This document shows, in pieces, positions 38,051 to 46,844 of a stretch of DNA of 64,000 nucleotides (position 1 is its first letter; each line of letters begins with the position of its first letter). The position numbers and the translations under genes are program-made. The notes beneath the pieces were generated by a model, which was not told the origin of the DNA, ran no database searches, and worked only from the letters and a program-made list of their open reading frames with translations. The stretch is taken from the NCBI RefSeq assembly GCF_027923405.1, contig NZ_BQYI01000001.1, positions 3,202,501 to 3,266,500 of the forward strand, read 5' to 3'. The DNA is from Paenibacillus sp. YYML68. GTDB lineage: Bacteria > Bacillota > Bacilli > Paenibacillales > NBRC-103111.

Positions 38051-38956
38051 TTACCGCTCACCCACCACCAATACTTCAGGTACGAGATTTACTCCAAATC
38101 GGGATTGGATCGTTGCTTTCACTTGATCGATTAAGGTGAGCACGTCGTGAGCCGAGGCCTGCCCCGTATTAACAATGAAGTTGGCGTGCAGCCTTGAGAC
38201 TTCTGCCCCTCCGACCGACAAGCCCTTAAGACCTGCTTCCTCGATCAGCTTCGCCGCATGATGACCGTCGGGATTGCGGAATACGCTTCCCGCACAGGCG
38301 AGCTGAAGCGGCTGCGTCCGCAGTCGCCGGTCCTTGTAGGCCGCCATCGCTGCCGCAATCTCCTTCCGATCACCGTGACGCAGCTTGAACTGTGCTTCTG
38401 TCACGATGGCCGGCTTCGATTGAAGCAGCGAATGCCGGTAGGCATACTTGAAGTCTTCATTGCGTAACGTTGCCAGCTCCCCTGTAGGGAGCAGCACCTC
38501 TGCCCTCTGTAATATTCGCGACACGTCAGAGCCGTGCGCTCCGGCGTTCATGTAGACGGCGCCCCCAACTGTTCCCGGAATGCCTCCGGCAAACTCAAGT
38601 CCGGTCAAACCTTCCTTGCCGGCGATAACCGACAGCTTGATGAACGAATACGCGCCGCCCGCTGTAATGGTCTCCCCGTCGATGTGCACCGTTTCCAGCG
38701 CGTCACCCAGCTTGATGACGACACCACGTATTCCTTTGTCGGTGACGAGCATATTGGAGCCTCGCCCGATCGCCGTCCAGGGCACCTGATGCTGATGCAG
38801 CAGCTTGACGGCCTCGACCAGCTGGCTCTTGGCCTGAGGAATGAGCAGCAGGTCAGCAGGACCTCCGATCTTCCAGGTGGTGTGCGGAGCCATCGGCTCT
38901 TGGAGTCGAGCCTCGCCATAGGCGCCGCTCAGCAATTCCGATTTGACCTCTTGCAT
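38051..38956 (-). CDS. murB: UDP-N-acetylenolpyruvoylglucosamine reductase
   Basis: FAD-dependent reduction of the enolpyruvyl group to give UDP-MurNAc. FAD-binding and catalytic segments include HTTWKIGGPADLLL, VPWTAIGRGSNMLV, GLEFAGGIPGTVGGAVYMNAGAHG and CAGSVFRNPDGHHAAKLIEEAGLKG, with the last Ser as proton donor. The start at ATG 38956 (MQEVKSEL) follows AAGGAGG by 8 bases; the longer frame is rejected. 301 residues. Confidence 0.95.
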   Translation of the reverse strand: MQEVKSELLSGAYGEARLQEPMAPHTTWKIGGPADLLLIPQAKSQLVEAVKLLHQHQVPWTAIGRGSNMLVTDKGIRGVVIKLGDALETVHIDGETITAGGAYSFIKLSVIAGKEGLTGLEFAGGIPGTVGGAVYMNAGAHGSDVSRILQRAEVLLPTGELATLRNEDFKYAYRHSLLQSKPAIVTEAQFKLRHGDRKEIAAAMAAYKDRRLRTQPLQLACAGSVFRNPDGHHAAKLIEEAGLKGLSVGGAEVSRLHANFIVNTGQASAHDVLTLIDQVKATIQSRFGVNLVPEVLVVGER

Positions 38957-39153
38957 GGGATAAACCTCCTTCACAGAACGCCGCAGCGTCAAACCTTCGA
39001 GTAGACCTCGAAAATCCGATTGACCTTCAGCCAACGCGCAATTTGCTCCTTATGCCTCACGCATGCTGGCTGTTGCTTCGCCGGGTGTCTGCCGCGGTTA
39101 TAGTGTATTTTATGTGGAATGCTTCAGAGTGTGACAAACGCCCACCGTCAAAT

Positions 39154-40230
39154 TCAGCTTCCGCCCGGCAGACTGCACGATTCGATCAGCTTCACGATCG
39201 CCTCTGTACCGTTGCCGTAAGGCGTTGCAGCCATGCTCGCCTTCAACGACTCCTTGTCGTTATACAGCTGTGCAAGCTTGCCGAGCAGCGTATCAGTCGT
39301 CAGCTCCTCCTCCTGCAGCACATGGCAATAGCCCTGCTTCTCGAACGACTCCGCGTTCAGAATTTGATCGCCTCGGCTCGCCGCACGGGACAGTGGAATG
39401 AGAAGCATCGGCTTGTGCAGAGCCAAAAATTCGAAGATCGACGTAGAGCCCGCCCGCGAGACTACAAGATCGGAGCAGGCCAGCAGATCAGGCAGCTCGT
39501 CTCTCACATACTCAAACTGTCGATAGCCGCGCACAGAAGCAAGCGAAGCGTCCAGATGTCCCTTACCGCAAATATGAATGATCTGGTATTGTGCAAGCAG
39601 CGTCGACAGCGATTCGCGAATCGCCTGATTGATGCGCTGCGCCCCCAGGCTGCCTCCCATCACGAGCAGCACCGGCTTCTGCGTGTGGAAGTCGCATAGC
39701 GTCCTTCCCTTCAGCGCACTGCCCTCCAGCATCTTGCTGCGAATCGGCAAACCCGTGCATACCGCCTTCTCCCCTGTGATGTGCTTCATCGTCTCCGGGA
39801 AGGTCACACAGATGCGCGAGGCGAAGGGCATAGAGAGCTTGTTCGCAAGGCCCGGCGTAAGATCGGACTCGTGACAAATGACCGGCGTTCCCGTCAGCCT
39901 GCAGGCGACGACGACCGGCACCGATACGAATCCTCCCTTCGAAAATACGATATTCGGACGAAGCTTGCGGAGCAACCCGTAAGCTTGCCCGATTCCTTGG
40001 AGCACCCGGAACGGGTCCTTGAAATTTTTCAAGTCGAAATATCGTCTGAGCTTACCGGAGGCAATAGGATGAAACCGTATCCCCTCATGCTCGATAATTT
40101 CACGCTCGATGCCATCCTTGGAGCCGATATAGTCCATCTCCCAGCCCAGCTCGGCCAAGCGGGACATAATAGCGAGGTTCGGCGTTACATGACCTGCCGT
40201 GCCCCCGCCGGTAAATACGATTTTTTTCAT
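39154..40230 (-). CDS. murG: UDP-GlcNAc:lipid I GlcNAc transferase
   Basis: Makes lipid II at the inner face of the membrane. A GT-B fold enzyme with GGGTAGHVTPNLAI at the N terminus, FSKGGFVSVPVVVA, GGSLGAQRINQAI and SRAGSTSIFEFLALHKPMLLIPL. I choose ATG 40230 (MKKIVFTGG), after GAGGTGA; the GTG three codons upstream forms part of that site. 358 residues. It overlaps closely with spoVE, whose stop lies 6 bases upstream. Confidence 0.96.
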   Translation of the reverse strand: MKKIVFTGGGTAGHVTPNLAIMSRLAELGWEMDYIGSKDGIEREIIEHEGIRFHPIASGKLRRYFDLKNFKDPFRVLQGIGQAYGLLRKLRPNIVFSKGGFVSVPVVVACRLTGTPVICHESDLTPGLANKLSMPFASRICVTFPETMKHITGEKAVCTGLPIRSKMLEGSALKGRTLCDFHTQKPVLLVMGGSLGAQRINQAIRESLSTLLAQYQIIHICGKGHLDASLASVRGYRQFEYVRDELPDLLACSDLVVSRAGSTSIFEFLALHKPMLLIPLSRAASRGDQILNAESFEKQGYCHVLQEEELTTDTLLGKLAQLYNDKESLKASMAATPYGNGTEAIVKLIESCSLPGGS

Positions 40231-40235
40231 CGCTG

Positions 40236-41333
40236 TCACCTCGAGTATCGGGAAATGTTAAGCAGCACGCCGATCGACGTGAGCATGAGCGTCAGCGAGG
40301 AGCCCCCTGCGCTGATCAGCGGCAGCGTAATGCCCGTTACCGGGAACATGCCGATGACGACGCCGATGTTGATGATGACCTGCACCGCGATCATGCCGAC
40401 GATGCCGGTAGCGAGCAGGCTGCCGAACGTATCGGCTGCCGTTATCGCGGTACGCAAGCCGCGCCATACGAGCAGCATGAACAGCAGCAGCACCGCCGTG
40501 CCGCCGATGAAGCCGAGCTCCTCGGCAATGATGGAGAAGATGAAGTCCGTTTGCGGCTCGGGCAGGTAGCTGTACTTTTGCCGACTCATGCCAAGACCTA
40601 GCCCGACAAGACCACCCGGGCCGATCGCATAGAGCGACTGAATGGCCTGATAGCCTGCTCCGAGCGGGTCCTGCCACGGGTCGAGGAACGCGGTAATCCG
40701 CTTCAGACGGTACGGTGCCGCTATGACGAGGCCGATGAACCCTACGACGCCCACCATCGCGAAGTAGGACAGATGACGCAGCCGAGCGCCCGCCGCATAA
40801 ATAATAAGCAGCGATGCGCCGACGAGCACCGCCCCGGTTCCGAGGTCCGGCTGCAGCATAATGAAGCCGAAGGCAAGCCCAACAAGACCAAGCGGAGGCA
40901 GCAGCCCCTTGGTGAAATGCTTGATCGGATGCTGGTTATCGGACAGCCACTTGGATAAAAACATAATCATGCCCATCTTCATGAACTCGGACGGCTGAAT
41001 GCCGAACGAGCCGATGCCAAGCCAGCTGCGTGCGCCGCCGCGCACAACGCCGATGCCGGGTATGAGTACGGCAATGAGCAGCACGAAGCAGACCAGCAGC
41101 ATAATCTTGGAATATTTCTTCCATATTCCATAGTCGGTATTCATGGTGAACAACATGGCGGCGATGCCAAGACCGGCGAAGAGCGCCTGACGCTTCAAAT
41201 AATAGAAGGAATCGCCGAATTCGCGAAACGCGAGAACTGCGCTGGCGCTATACACCATCACCACGCCGATGATGAGAAGTGCCAGCGTGGAGCCGAGCAA
41301 GTACATGTCCGGAGCCGAACGAGCTTTGACCAT
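40236..41333 (-). CDS. spoVE: SEDS-family lipid II polymerase SpoVE
   Basis: FtsW/RodA/SpoVE glycosyltransferase with about ten membrane helices. Family motifs are GARSWLGIGSFGIQPSEFMKMGMIMFLSKWL, LQPDLGTGAVLVGASL, GPGGLVGLGLGMSRQKYSYLPEPQTDFIFSIIAEELGF and TGITLPLISAGGSSL. Between murD and murG, with spoVD nearby, this is the spoVE position, but a division FtsW role cannot be excluded. The start at ATG 41333 follows AGAGGTG by 8 bases; 365 residues. Confidence 0.9.
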   Translation of the reverse strand: MVKARSAPDMYLLGSTLALLIIGVVMVYSASAVLAFREFGDSFYYLKRQALFAGLGIAAMLFTMNTDYGIWKKYSKIMLLVCFVLLIAVLIPGIGVVRGGARSWLGIGSFGIQPSEFMKMGMIMFLSKWLSDNQHPIKHFTKGLLPPLGLVGLAFGFIMLQPDLGTGAVLVGASLLIIYAAGARLRHLSYFAMVGVVGFIGLVIAAPYRLKRITAFLDPWQDPLGAGYQAIQSLYAIGPGGLVGLGLGMSRQKYSYLPEPQTDFIFSIIAEELGFIGGTAVLLLFMLLVWRGLRTAITAADTFGSLLATGIVGMIAVQVIINIGVVIGMFPVTGITLPLISAGGSSLTLMLTSIGVLLNISRYSR

Positions 41334-41432
41334 TGCGTCCACACCTCTACCCTGATAGTTTAGGAGAGCGGCAGCCGGCCTAGCGTACAGATCCGGAACA
41401 TTCGGACACTCGAATCACGCTGGCAAGGCTTG

Positions 41433-42869
41433 TCATTCTCCTTTTACAAGGTTATGCACGGACTGCTTAAACATTCGTCCCCTTTCCTCATAGGAAGGAA
41501 ACATGTCCCAGCTGGCGCATGCCGGCGATAGCAGCACGACGTCACCCGGCTCGGCCATGGCGTAAGCGGCCTCGACCGCTTCATTGACCGTGATCTGCAG
41601 CCCGTTAGCAGCAGTATCGACGGTTTTCACCCCGCTCATGCCTGCAAGGCGAGCGACGCGGGCAATTTTCTCCTTCGTCTCACCGAAGGCGACCAGCCCC
41701 TTGATCCGACTCTCAAAAACGGGCAGAAGCTCCATGTAATCGGAGCCTCGATCCAGACCTCCAGCGATCAGCACGATCGGCTGCTGGAACGATTCAATCG
41801 TCTTCGTCGTTGCCGCCGGATTCGTCGCCTTGCTATCGTTATAAAATTGAACGTCATTCATGCCCGCTACGAACTCGAGCCGGTGCTCGACACCACGGAA
41901 CTCGCGCAGCACACGAGCAATCACCTCAAGCGCTACACCTGAAGCAATCGCCATCGCACTGGCCGCGAGCGCGTTCTCGATGTTGTGACTGCCGGGTATG
42001 CCAAGCTCGGAGGTCGGCAGCAGCTCATGCTCGATTCCCGCTTCATCGCGGTAGACGATTACAGGCGTTACACCGCTTGCCTTGGCCTCCGTCAGCGGCG
42101 GCTGCACGTACAAGCCGTAATCGAGCGTCTCCTTCGTCGAGAACGCGAGCACCTTCGAACGTACGTTCGCCGCCGTCATCCGACATACGCTGTCGTCCCA
42201 GTTCAACACTGCAACGTCTGACTCCGTCTGGTTCGCGAACAGCTTCTGCTTCGAGACAACGTAGTCCTCCATCGTTCCGTGGTAATCCAGATGTGTCTCA
42301 TAAATGTTCAGCAGGCAAGCAACCGCAGGTCGGAATTGCTTCGTCCCCTTCAGCTGGAAGCTGCTCAGCTCGACAACCATCCGGTTGTCCGGCTCCGCCT
42401 CTAGTGCCGCCTCTGTGAGCGCGCGTCCAATGTTGCCTGCGACGATCGGCTTGAGCCCTCCTGCCTCCAGCATGAGACCAGTCCAGGTCGTCGTCGTCGT
42501 CTTGCCGTTCGAGCCGGTAATGCCGATCATCGGCGCCTTGCACAAGAAATAGGCGACCTCCACCTCGGTCACCGTATCAATGCCGAGCTCGGCTGCACGC
42601 CGAATCGGCTCGATGCTGTAGGGGATGCCTGGGTTTTTGACGACCAGGGCGACGTCCTCGTTCACGAGCTCAGGCGGATGCTCTCCGCAAACAACAGAAA
42701 TACCCAGAGCCTCCAGTTCGTCGGCCTCAGGGCATCGATCGCGTTCTTTTTTATCGTTAACCGTCACGAGCGCGCCGGCGTCATGAAACCACTTGGCGAC
42801 CGCGACACCGCTGCGCGCCAAGCCTAACACGACGACCCGGCGGCCGCGGTAAGCAGAAGGATGCTCCAT
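41433..42869 (-). CDS. murD: UDP-MurNAc-L-Ala:D-Glu ligase
   Basis: Adds D-glutamate. The Mur-ligase P-loop is ITGSNGKTTTTTW, the N-terminal Rossmann part is VVVLGLARSGVAVAKWF, and the C-terminal domain includes YNDSKATNPAATTKTIESF and LLSPACASWDMFPSYEERG. 478 residues. GAGGTG precedes the ATG; it begins three bases after the mraY stop. Confidence 0.96.
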   Translation of the reverse strand: MEHPSAYRGRRVVVLGLARSGVAVAKWFHDAGALVTVNDKKERDRCPEADELEALGISVVCGEHPPELVNEDVALVVKNPGIPYSIEPIRRAAELGIDTVTEVEVAYFLCKAPMIGITGSNGKTTTTTWTGLMLEAGGLKPIVAGNIGRALTEAALEAEPDNRMVVELSSFQLKGTKQFRPAVACLLNIYETHLDYHGTMEDYVVSKQKLFANQTESDVAVLNWDDSVCRMTAANVRSKVLAFSTKETLDYGLYVQPPLTEAKASGVTPVIVYRDEAGIEHELLPTSELGIPGSHNIENALAASAMAIASGVALEVIARVLREFRGVEHRLEFVAGMNDVQFYNDSKATNPAATTKTIESFQQPIVLIAGGLDRGSDYMELLPVFESRIKGLVAFGETKEKIARVARLAGMSGVKTVDTAANGLQITVNEAVEAAYAMAEPGDVVLLSPACASWDMFPSYEERGRMFKQSVHNLVKGE

Positions 42870-42871
42870 CC

Positions 42872-43834
42872 TTACAACACCTCGTTAATGTAGAGTCCAA
42901 GTCCGGCAAGAATGAGGCCAGCCGTCCAGAAGGAGATGACGACGCGCCATTCGGACCAGCCGACCAGCTCGAAATGATGATGAATCGGACTCATGCGGAA
43001 TACGCGCTTGCCTCTCGTCTTGAACGAGATGACCTGAATGACGACCGACATGATCTCTACGAGAAACACGCCGCCGATCAACGCAAGCAATATTTCCGCC
43101 TTCGTCAAAATTGCTACGGCCACAAGACCGCCGCCGATACCAAGCGATCCCGTGTCGCCCATGAACACCTTCGCCGGATGCGCATTGAACACGAGAAAGC
43201 CGAGCACCGCTCCAACCATCGCTGCCGCAAATATCGCTACGTTCGGCTGCGTATTGTTCAGCGCGATGATCGCATAAGCGCCGAAAGCAATTGCACTCGT
43301 GCCGGCGAGCAGCCCGTCAAGGCCGTCGGTGAAGTTCACCGCGTTCGACGTGCCCAGCATCAGGAAGACGACGAACGGGAAGTACAACCAACCGAGGTCG
43401 AACGAGAAGTCGACATACGGGATGTTCAAGGTCGTGCTGTGCCCCGACAGCACGAGCAAGTAGCAGACGACAGCTGATAGGATCAGCTGGCCGAGCAGCT
43501 TCTGCTTCGCGGTCAGACCGAGCGACCGCTTGAACACGATCTTGATATAATCGTCGAGGAAGCCGACGAAGCCGTAGCCAAGAGAGGCCAAGAGCAGGAT
43601 GACGGTCTCGAGATTTTTCTCCCCGAACCGTAGCATACCGAGCGCCAGCGCCAGCATAATGATGACACCGCCCATCGTCGGCGTTCCTGCCTTCTTCAGA
43701 TGGCCCTGCGGACCATCAGAGCGGATCTGCTGACCGAACTTCAGCCTCCGCAAGAGCGGAATGCAGAGCGGTGCCATAATAACCGCTAATAAAAACGATA
43801 CACCTAACGTAAATAACACAATTTCGAAATCCAC
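42872..43834 (-). CDS. mraY: phospho-MurNAc-pentapeptide translocase
   Basis: Transfers phospho-MurNAc-pentapeptide to undecaprenyl phosphate, forming lipid I. A polytopic protein with about ten helices. Motifs are [36 protein letters not shown] (double Asp), [16 protein letters not shown] and [13 protein letters not shown], with [16 protein letters not shown] at the C-terminal end. The start is GTG 43834 after GGAGGG. 320 residues. Confidence 0.97.
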   Translation of the reverse strand: MDFEIVLFTLGVSFLLAVIMAPLCIPLLRRLKFGQQIRSDGPQGHLKKAGTPTMGGVIIMLALALGMLRFGEKNLETVILLLASLGYGFVGFLDDYIKIVFKRSLGLTAKQKLLGQLILSAVVCYLLVLSGHSTTLNIPYVDFSFDLGWLYFPFVVFLMLGTSNAVNFTDGLDGLLAGTSAIAFGAYAIIALNNTQPNVAIFAAAMVGAVLGFLVFNAHPAKVFMGDTGSLGIGGGLVAVAILTKAEILLALIGGVFLVEIMSVVIQVISFKTRGKRVFRMSPIHHHFELVGWSEWRVVISFWTAGLILAGLGLYINEVL

Positions 43835-43837
43835 CCG

Positions 43838-45256
43838 TTATCCCTCCAATTGCATCACAAAAGCGGCCACCTGCTCCATCCTCATGCCGCGCGAGCCTTT
43901 GATAAGCACGACATCGGCTGCCGAAGCCTCTTGAGCGAGCGCTTGCGCCAGCTCCTCCCGATCTGCAAAGTGACCCACTCGAGCCTGCGGGAAGCGTTCC
44001 TGCGCCCCTTGCGCAATATAAGCGCCTAACCGCCCGTATGTCATGACCGCGTATACATGTGCCGGATCTACGTATCGACCAATCTCCCTGTGAAATTCGG
44101 CCTCCTCGCTTCCGAGCTCCAGCATATCGCCGAGCACGGCGAACTTGCGTTCGAAGCCGCTCGCCTCATGCAGCAGCTTCAGCGCTGCACGCATCGACGT
44201 CGGGCTGGCGTTATACGCATCGTTCCAGATCGTCAATCCGCTCGGCGCCTGCATGACCTCGATGCGCATCCCCGTAACCGTTACCCCGCGCAGCCCCTCT
44301 GCGATGGCAGCTGCGTCCATGCCGAAGTAGCGGCCGACAGCGTATGCGGCAAGCGAGTTGACGACGTTGTGCGAGCCGAGCATCGGAATGTACAGCTCGC
44401 GTCCTGTGTCTAGGTTAACTCGATAGCGCGAGCCTCTGCCGTCCATCTCGATGTCCAGCGGGAACAGATCATTATCCGGCTCTGCACCGAACCTAACCTT
44501 CTTATAGCGGTCCGCTGCCTGCATACGGCCTGGCTCCGCGAGCTCGGGCAGCACCTCCTCGATCAGCGGCTCATCGCCGTTGTAGATGAACGTGCCGCCG
44601 GGCTGCAGGCCGGTCAATATTTCCGTCTTGGCGCGGGCAATCTCCTTGCGCGATCCAAGCTGCAGCAGGTGCGCCTCACCGATGTTCGTAATGACGGCGA
44701 CCTCCGGCTCGGCCAGTCGAGACAATAGCTCTATCTCGCCTCTGCCGCTCATCCCCATCTCGAGCACAGCGATCTCGGTATCCTCGGACAGCTCGAGCAG
44801 CGTCAGCGGCAAGCCGATATGATTGTTGTAATTGCCGCCTGTCTTATGCACGCGGAACGCCTGAGACAATACAGCAGCTGTCATATCCTTCGTCGTCGTC
44901 TTCCCATTGCTGCCGGTAATGCCGACGATACGCACCTGCAGCTGCTCCTTGTATGCCTTGGCAAGCCGCTGGAGCGCGAGCAGCGTGTCATCCACGACGA
45001 TGACCGGACGGTCAGGCGGCGGCGTTCCGTGCCCCTGCTGCCACATCGTTCCGGCAGCTCCCGCGTCCAGCGCTGCGAGCGCGAACTGATGGCCGTCGAA
45101 CGATTCGCCGATCAGCGGAATGTACAGATTCCCTGGCTGCAGCGTCCGCGTATCCTTCGATACGCCGCTCACACGGACGGAGCTGTACGCTTCATTCGTT
45201 AACGTCCCTCCCGCCATCGCGGCAACCTCTGCCATCGTTCGATTCATCACCGTCAT
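43838..45256 (-). CDS. murF: UDP-MurNAc-tripeptide:D-Ala-D-Ala ligase
   Basis: Adds the D-Ala-D-Ala dipeptide. P-loop ITGSNGKTTTKDMTAAVL, GNYNNHIGLPLTLLELS, ALEMGMSGRGEIELLSRLAEP-type region, and NDAYNASPTSMRAAL in the C-terminal domain. 472 residues. The frame overlaps the murE stop by four bases (ATGA). Starts at ATG 45256, GTG 45250 or ATG 45247 are all possible, since AAGGGG lies 3, 9 or 12 bases upstream. Confidence 0.95.
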   Translation of the reverse strand: MTVMNRTMAEVAAMAGGTLTNEAYSSVRVSGVSKDTRTLQPGNLYIPLIGESFDGHQFALAALDAGAAGTMWQQGHGTPPPDRPVIVVDDTLLALQRLAKAYKEQLQVRIVGITGSNGKTTTKDMTAAVLSQAFRVHKTGGNYNNHIGLPLTLLELSEDTEIAVLEMGMSGRGEIELLSRLAEPEVAVITNIGEAHLLQLGSRKEIARAKTEILTGLQPGGTFIYNGDEPLIEEVLPELAEPGRMQAADRYKKVRFGAEPDNDLFPLDIEMDGRGSRYRVNLDTGRELYIPMLGSHNVVNSLAAYAVGRYFGMDAAAIAEGLRGVTVTGMRIEVMQAPSGLTIWNDAYNASPTSMRAALKLLHEASGFERKFAVLGDMLELGSEEAEFHREIGRYVDPAHVYAVMTYGRLGAYIAQGAQERFPQARVGHFADREELAQALAQEASAADVVLIKGSRGMRMEQVAAFVMQLEG

Positions 45257-46743
45257 CGACCCCTTATCGCTTGTTTCGCTATCTCTCGATCGTCAAATGG
45301 ATGCTTGACGCCTTGTATCTCCTGATACGTCTCATGCCCCTTACCTGCGATCAGCACGACATCCCCTTCGGATGCCGCATTCATTACCCGGGCAATAGCC
45401 GCTCTACGATCTGCCATAAGCTCATAACGCGAGCGATCCCAGCCCGCCTGCAGCAGTCCAGGCTCAATGTCGAGTAGAATGCGCTCCGGATCCTCCGTGC
45501 GCGGATTGTCGCTAGTTACAATACAGTAATCGCTGTACTTCGCAGCGATAGCTCCCATCAGCGGCCGCTTCGCCCGATCTCGATCCCCGCCGCAGCCGAA
45601 GACGCACCAGACACGACCTGCAGCGAACTGCCGAATCGTCGATAGTGCATTCTCAAGGCCATCAGGCGTATGCGCATAATCGACCAGCACAAGGAATGGC
45701 TGACCGGCATCCACGACCTCCATGCGCCCCTCAACTGACTGGATGCGCCCCAGACTCGCTGCGATCGCCTCTGGCTCCAGCCTTTCGGCGAGCAGTGCCG
45801 CTATGGCACCGAGCGCGTTGTACACGTTGAAGCGGCCGACCAGACGCATCGACACCGGGAACGAGCCTCGGAACGAGGTGACGCATTCGAAGTCAGTCCC
45901 CAAGGCGGTCATCCGAATGTCGCTCGCTCTCACATCGGCACGCTCGTCATCGATGCCGTACGTGATCACTTGAGCTGGCGTGACACCGCGGAAGTAAGCG
46001 GTAGCCGAGTCATCGGCATTCAGCACCGCATACTGCTTCTGCGCCGCACCGGCGGCGAAGCCGTTGCCCATCCGGGAGAATAGCAGACTCTTCGCTTCGC
46101 GGTAACGCTCCATCGTGCCGTGGTAATCGAGATGATCCTGCGTCAGGTTCGTGAAGATGCCCGTGCGGAACCGACAGCCCATCACGCGACCAAGATCGAG
46201 TCCGTGCGACGACACCTCCATGACGCAATAGTCGGTACCGAGGTCGGCCATTTCCCGCAAGATGCGCTGTAGCTCCACCGTTTCCTGCGTATTCGTCGCC
46301 TTGTTCTCGCGGAACTCGTCTCCCACCTTGACGTGAATGTTGCCCATCAAGCCGGTACGGTAGCCTTGATCGCTTAAGATACGTTCGATGATATATGTCG
46401 TTGTCGTCTTGCCGTTTGTGCCCGTCACACCTATGATTTGGACTTCTTGACTCGGATATTGGTAAAAATGGGCGGCCAGTACCGCAGCAGCATATCGCGC
46501 ATCCGGCACCACAAGCTCCGGCACGCCCGAATGCAGCTCCCGTTCAACGACGAGCGCAGCTGCGCCGCGCTCCACAGCGGCCGCGGCATAGTCATGCCCG
46601 TCGACCGTGAAGCCTGGCATGCATAGGAACAGATCGCCCGACTTCACCTTGCGCGAGTCCGTGGTCAATCCTGTAATGTCGATATCCCCGTTGCCCATTA
46701 ATCGTCCCGTGACCAGCTGATCAGCCAGCTCCTGAAGCTGCAT
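45253..46743 (-). CDS. murE: UDP-MurNAc-dipeptide:meso-DAP ligase
   Basis: Adds the third residue of the stem peptide. The P-loop is VTGTNGKTTTTYIIERIL, and the specificity motif DNPRTEDPE marks meso-diaminopimelate as the substrate, in line with the DAP genes at 12.7-20 kb. Also GDRDRAKRPLMG and GKGHETYQEIQG. I choose ATG 46743 (MQLQELAD), with GGAGGGG 7 bases upstream; the GTG seven codons earlier lies before that site. 496 residues. Confidence 0.95.
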   Translation of the reverse strand: MQLQELADQLVTGRLMGNGDIDITGLTTDSRKVKSGDLFLCMPGFTVDGHDYAAAAVERGAAALVVERELHSGVPELVVPDARYAAAVLAAHFYQYPSQEVQIIGVTGTNGKTTTTYIIERILSDQGYRTGLMGNIHVKVGDEFRENKATNTQETVELQRILREMADLGTDYCVMEVSSHGLDLGRVMGCRFRTGIFTNLTQDHLDYHGTMERYREAKSLLFSRMGNGFAAGAAQKQYAVLNADDSATAYFRGVTPAQVITYGIDDERADVRASDIRMTALGTDFECVTSFRGSFPVSMRLVGRFNVYNALGAIAALLAERLEPEAIAASLGRIQSVEGRMEVVDAGQPFLVLVDYAHTPDGLENALSTIRQFAAGRVWCVFGCGGDRDRAKRPLMGAIAAKYSDYCIVTSDNPRTEDPERILLDIEPGLLQAGWDRSRYELMADRRAAIARVMNAASEGDVVLIAGKGHETYQEIQGVKHPFDDREIAKQAIRGR

Positions 46744-46844
46744 CGAGCGTCCCCTCCATTTCACATGGTATCTATTATGGACAAAAAAGGTTGGGCTGAA
46801 AAGCCTATTTTCAAAGAGACGAAACTTTTATGCTCGAATACGAA

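Noticed and set aside
46765..46844. Terminator between spoVD and murE
   Set aside because: The only hairpin (GGCT-TTTC-AGCC before CAACCTTTTTT) has a 4-base stem, too weak to call, and the cluster is expected to be co-transcribed.
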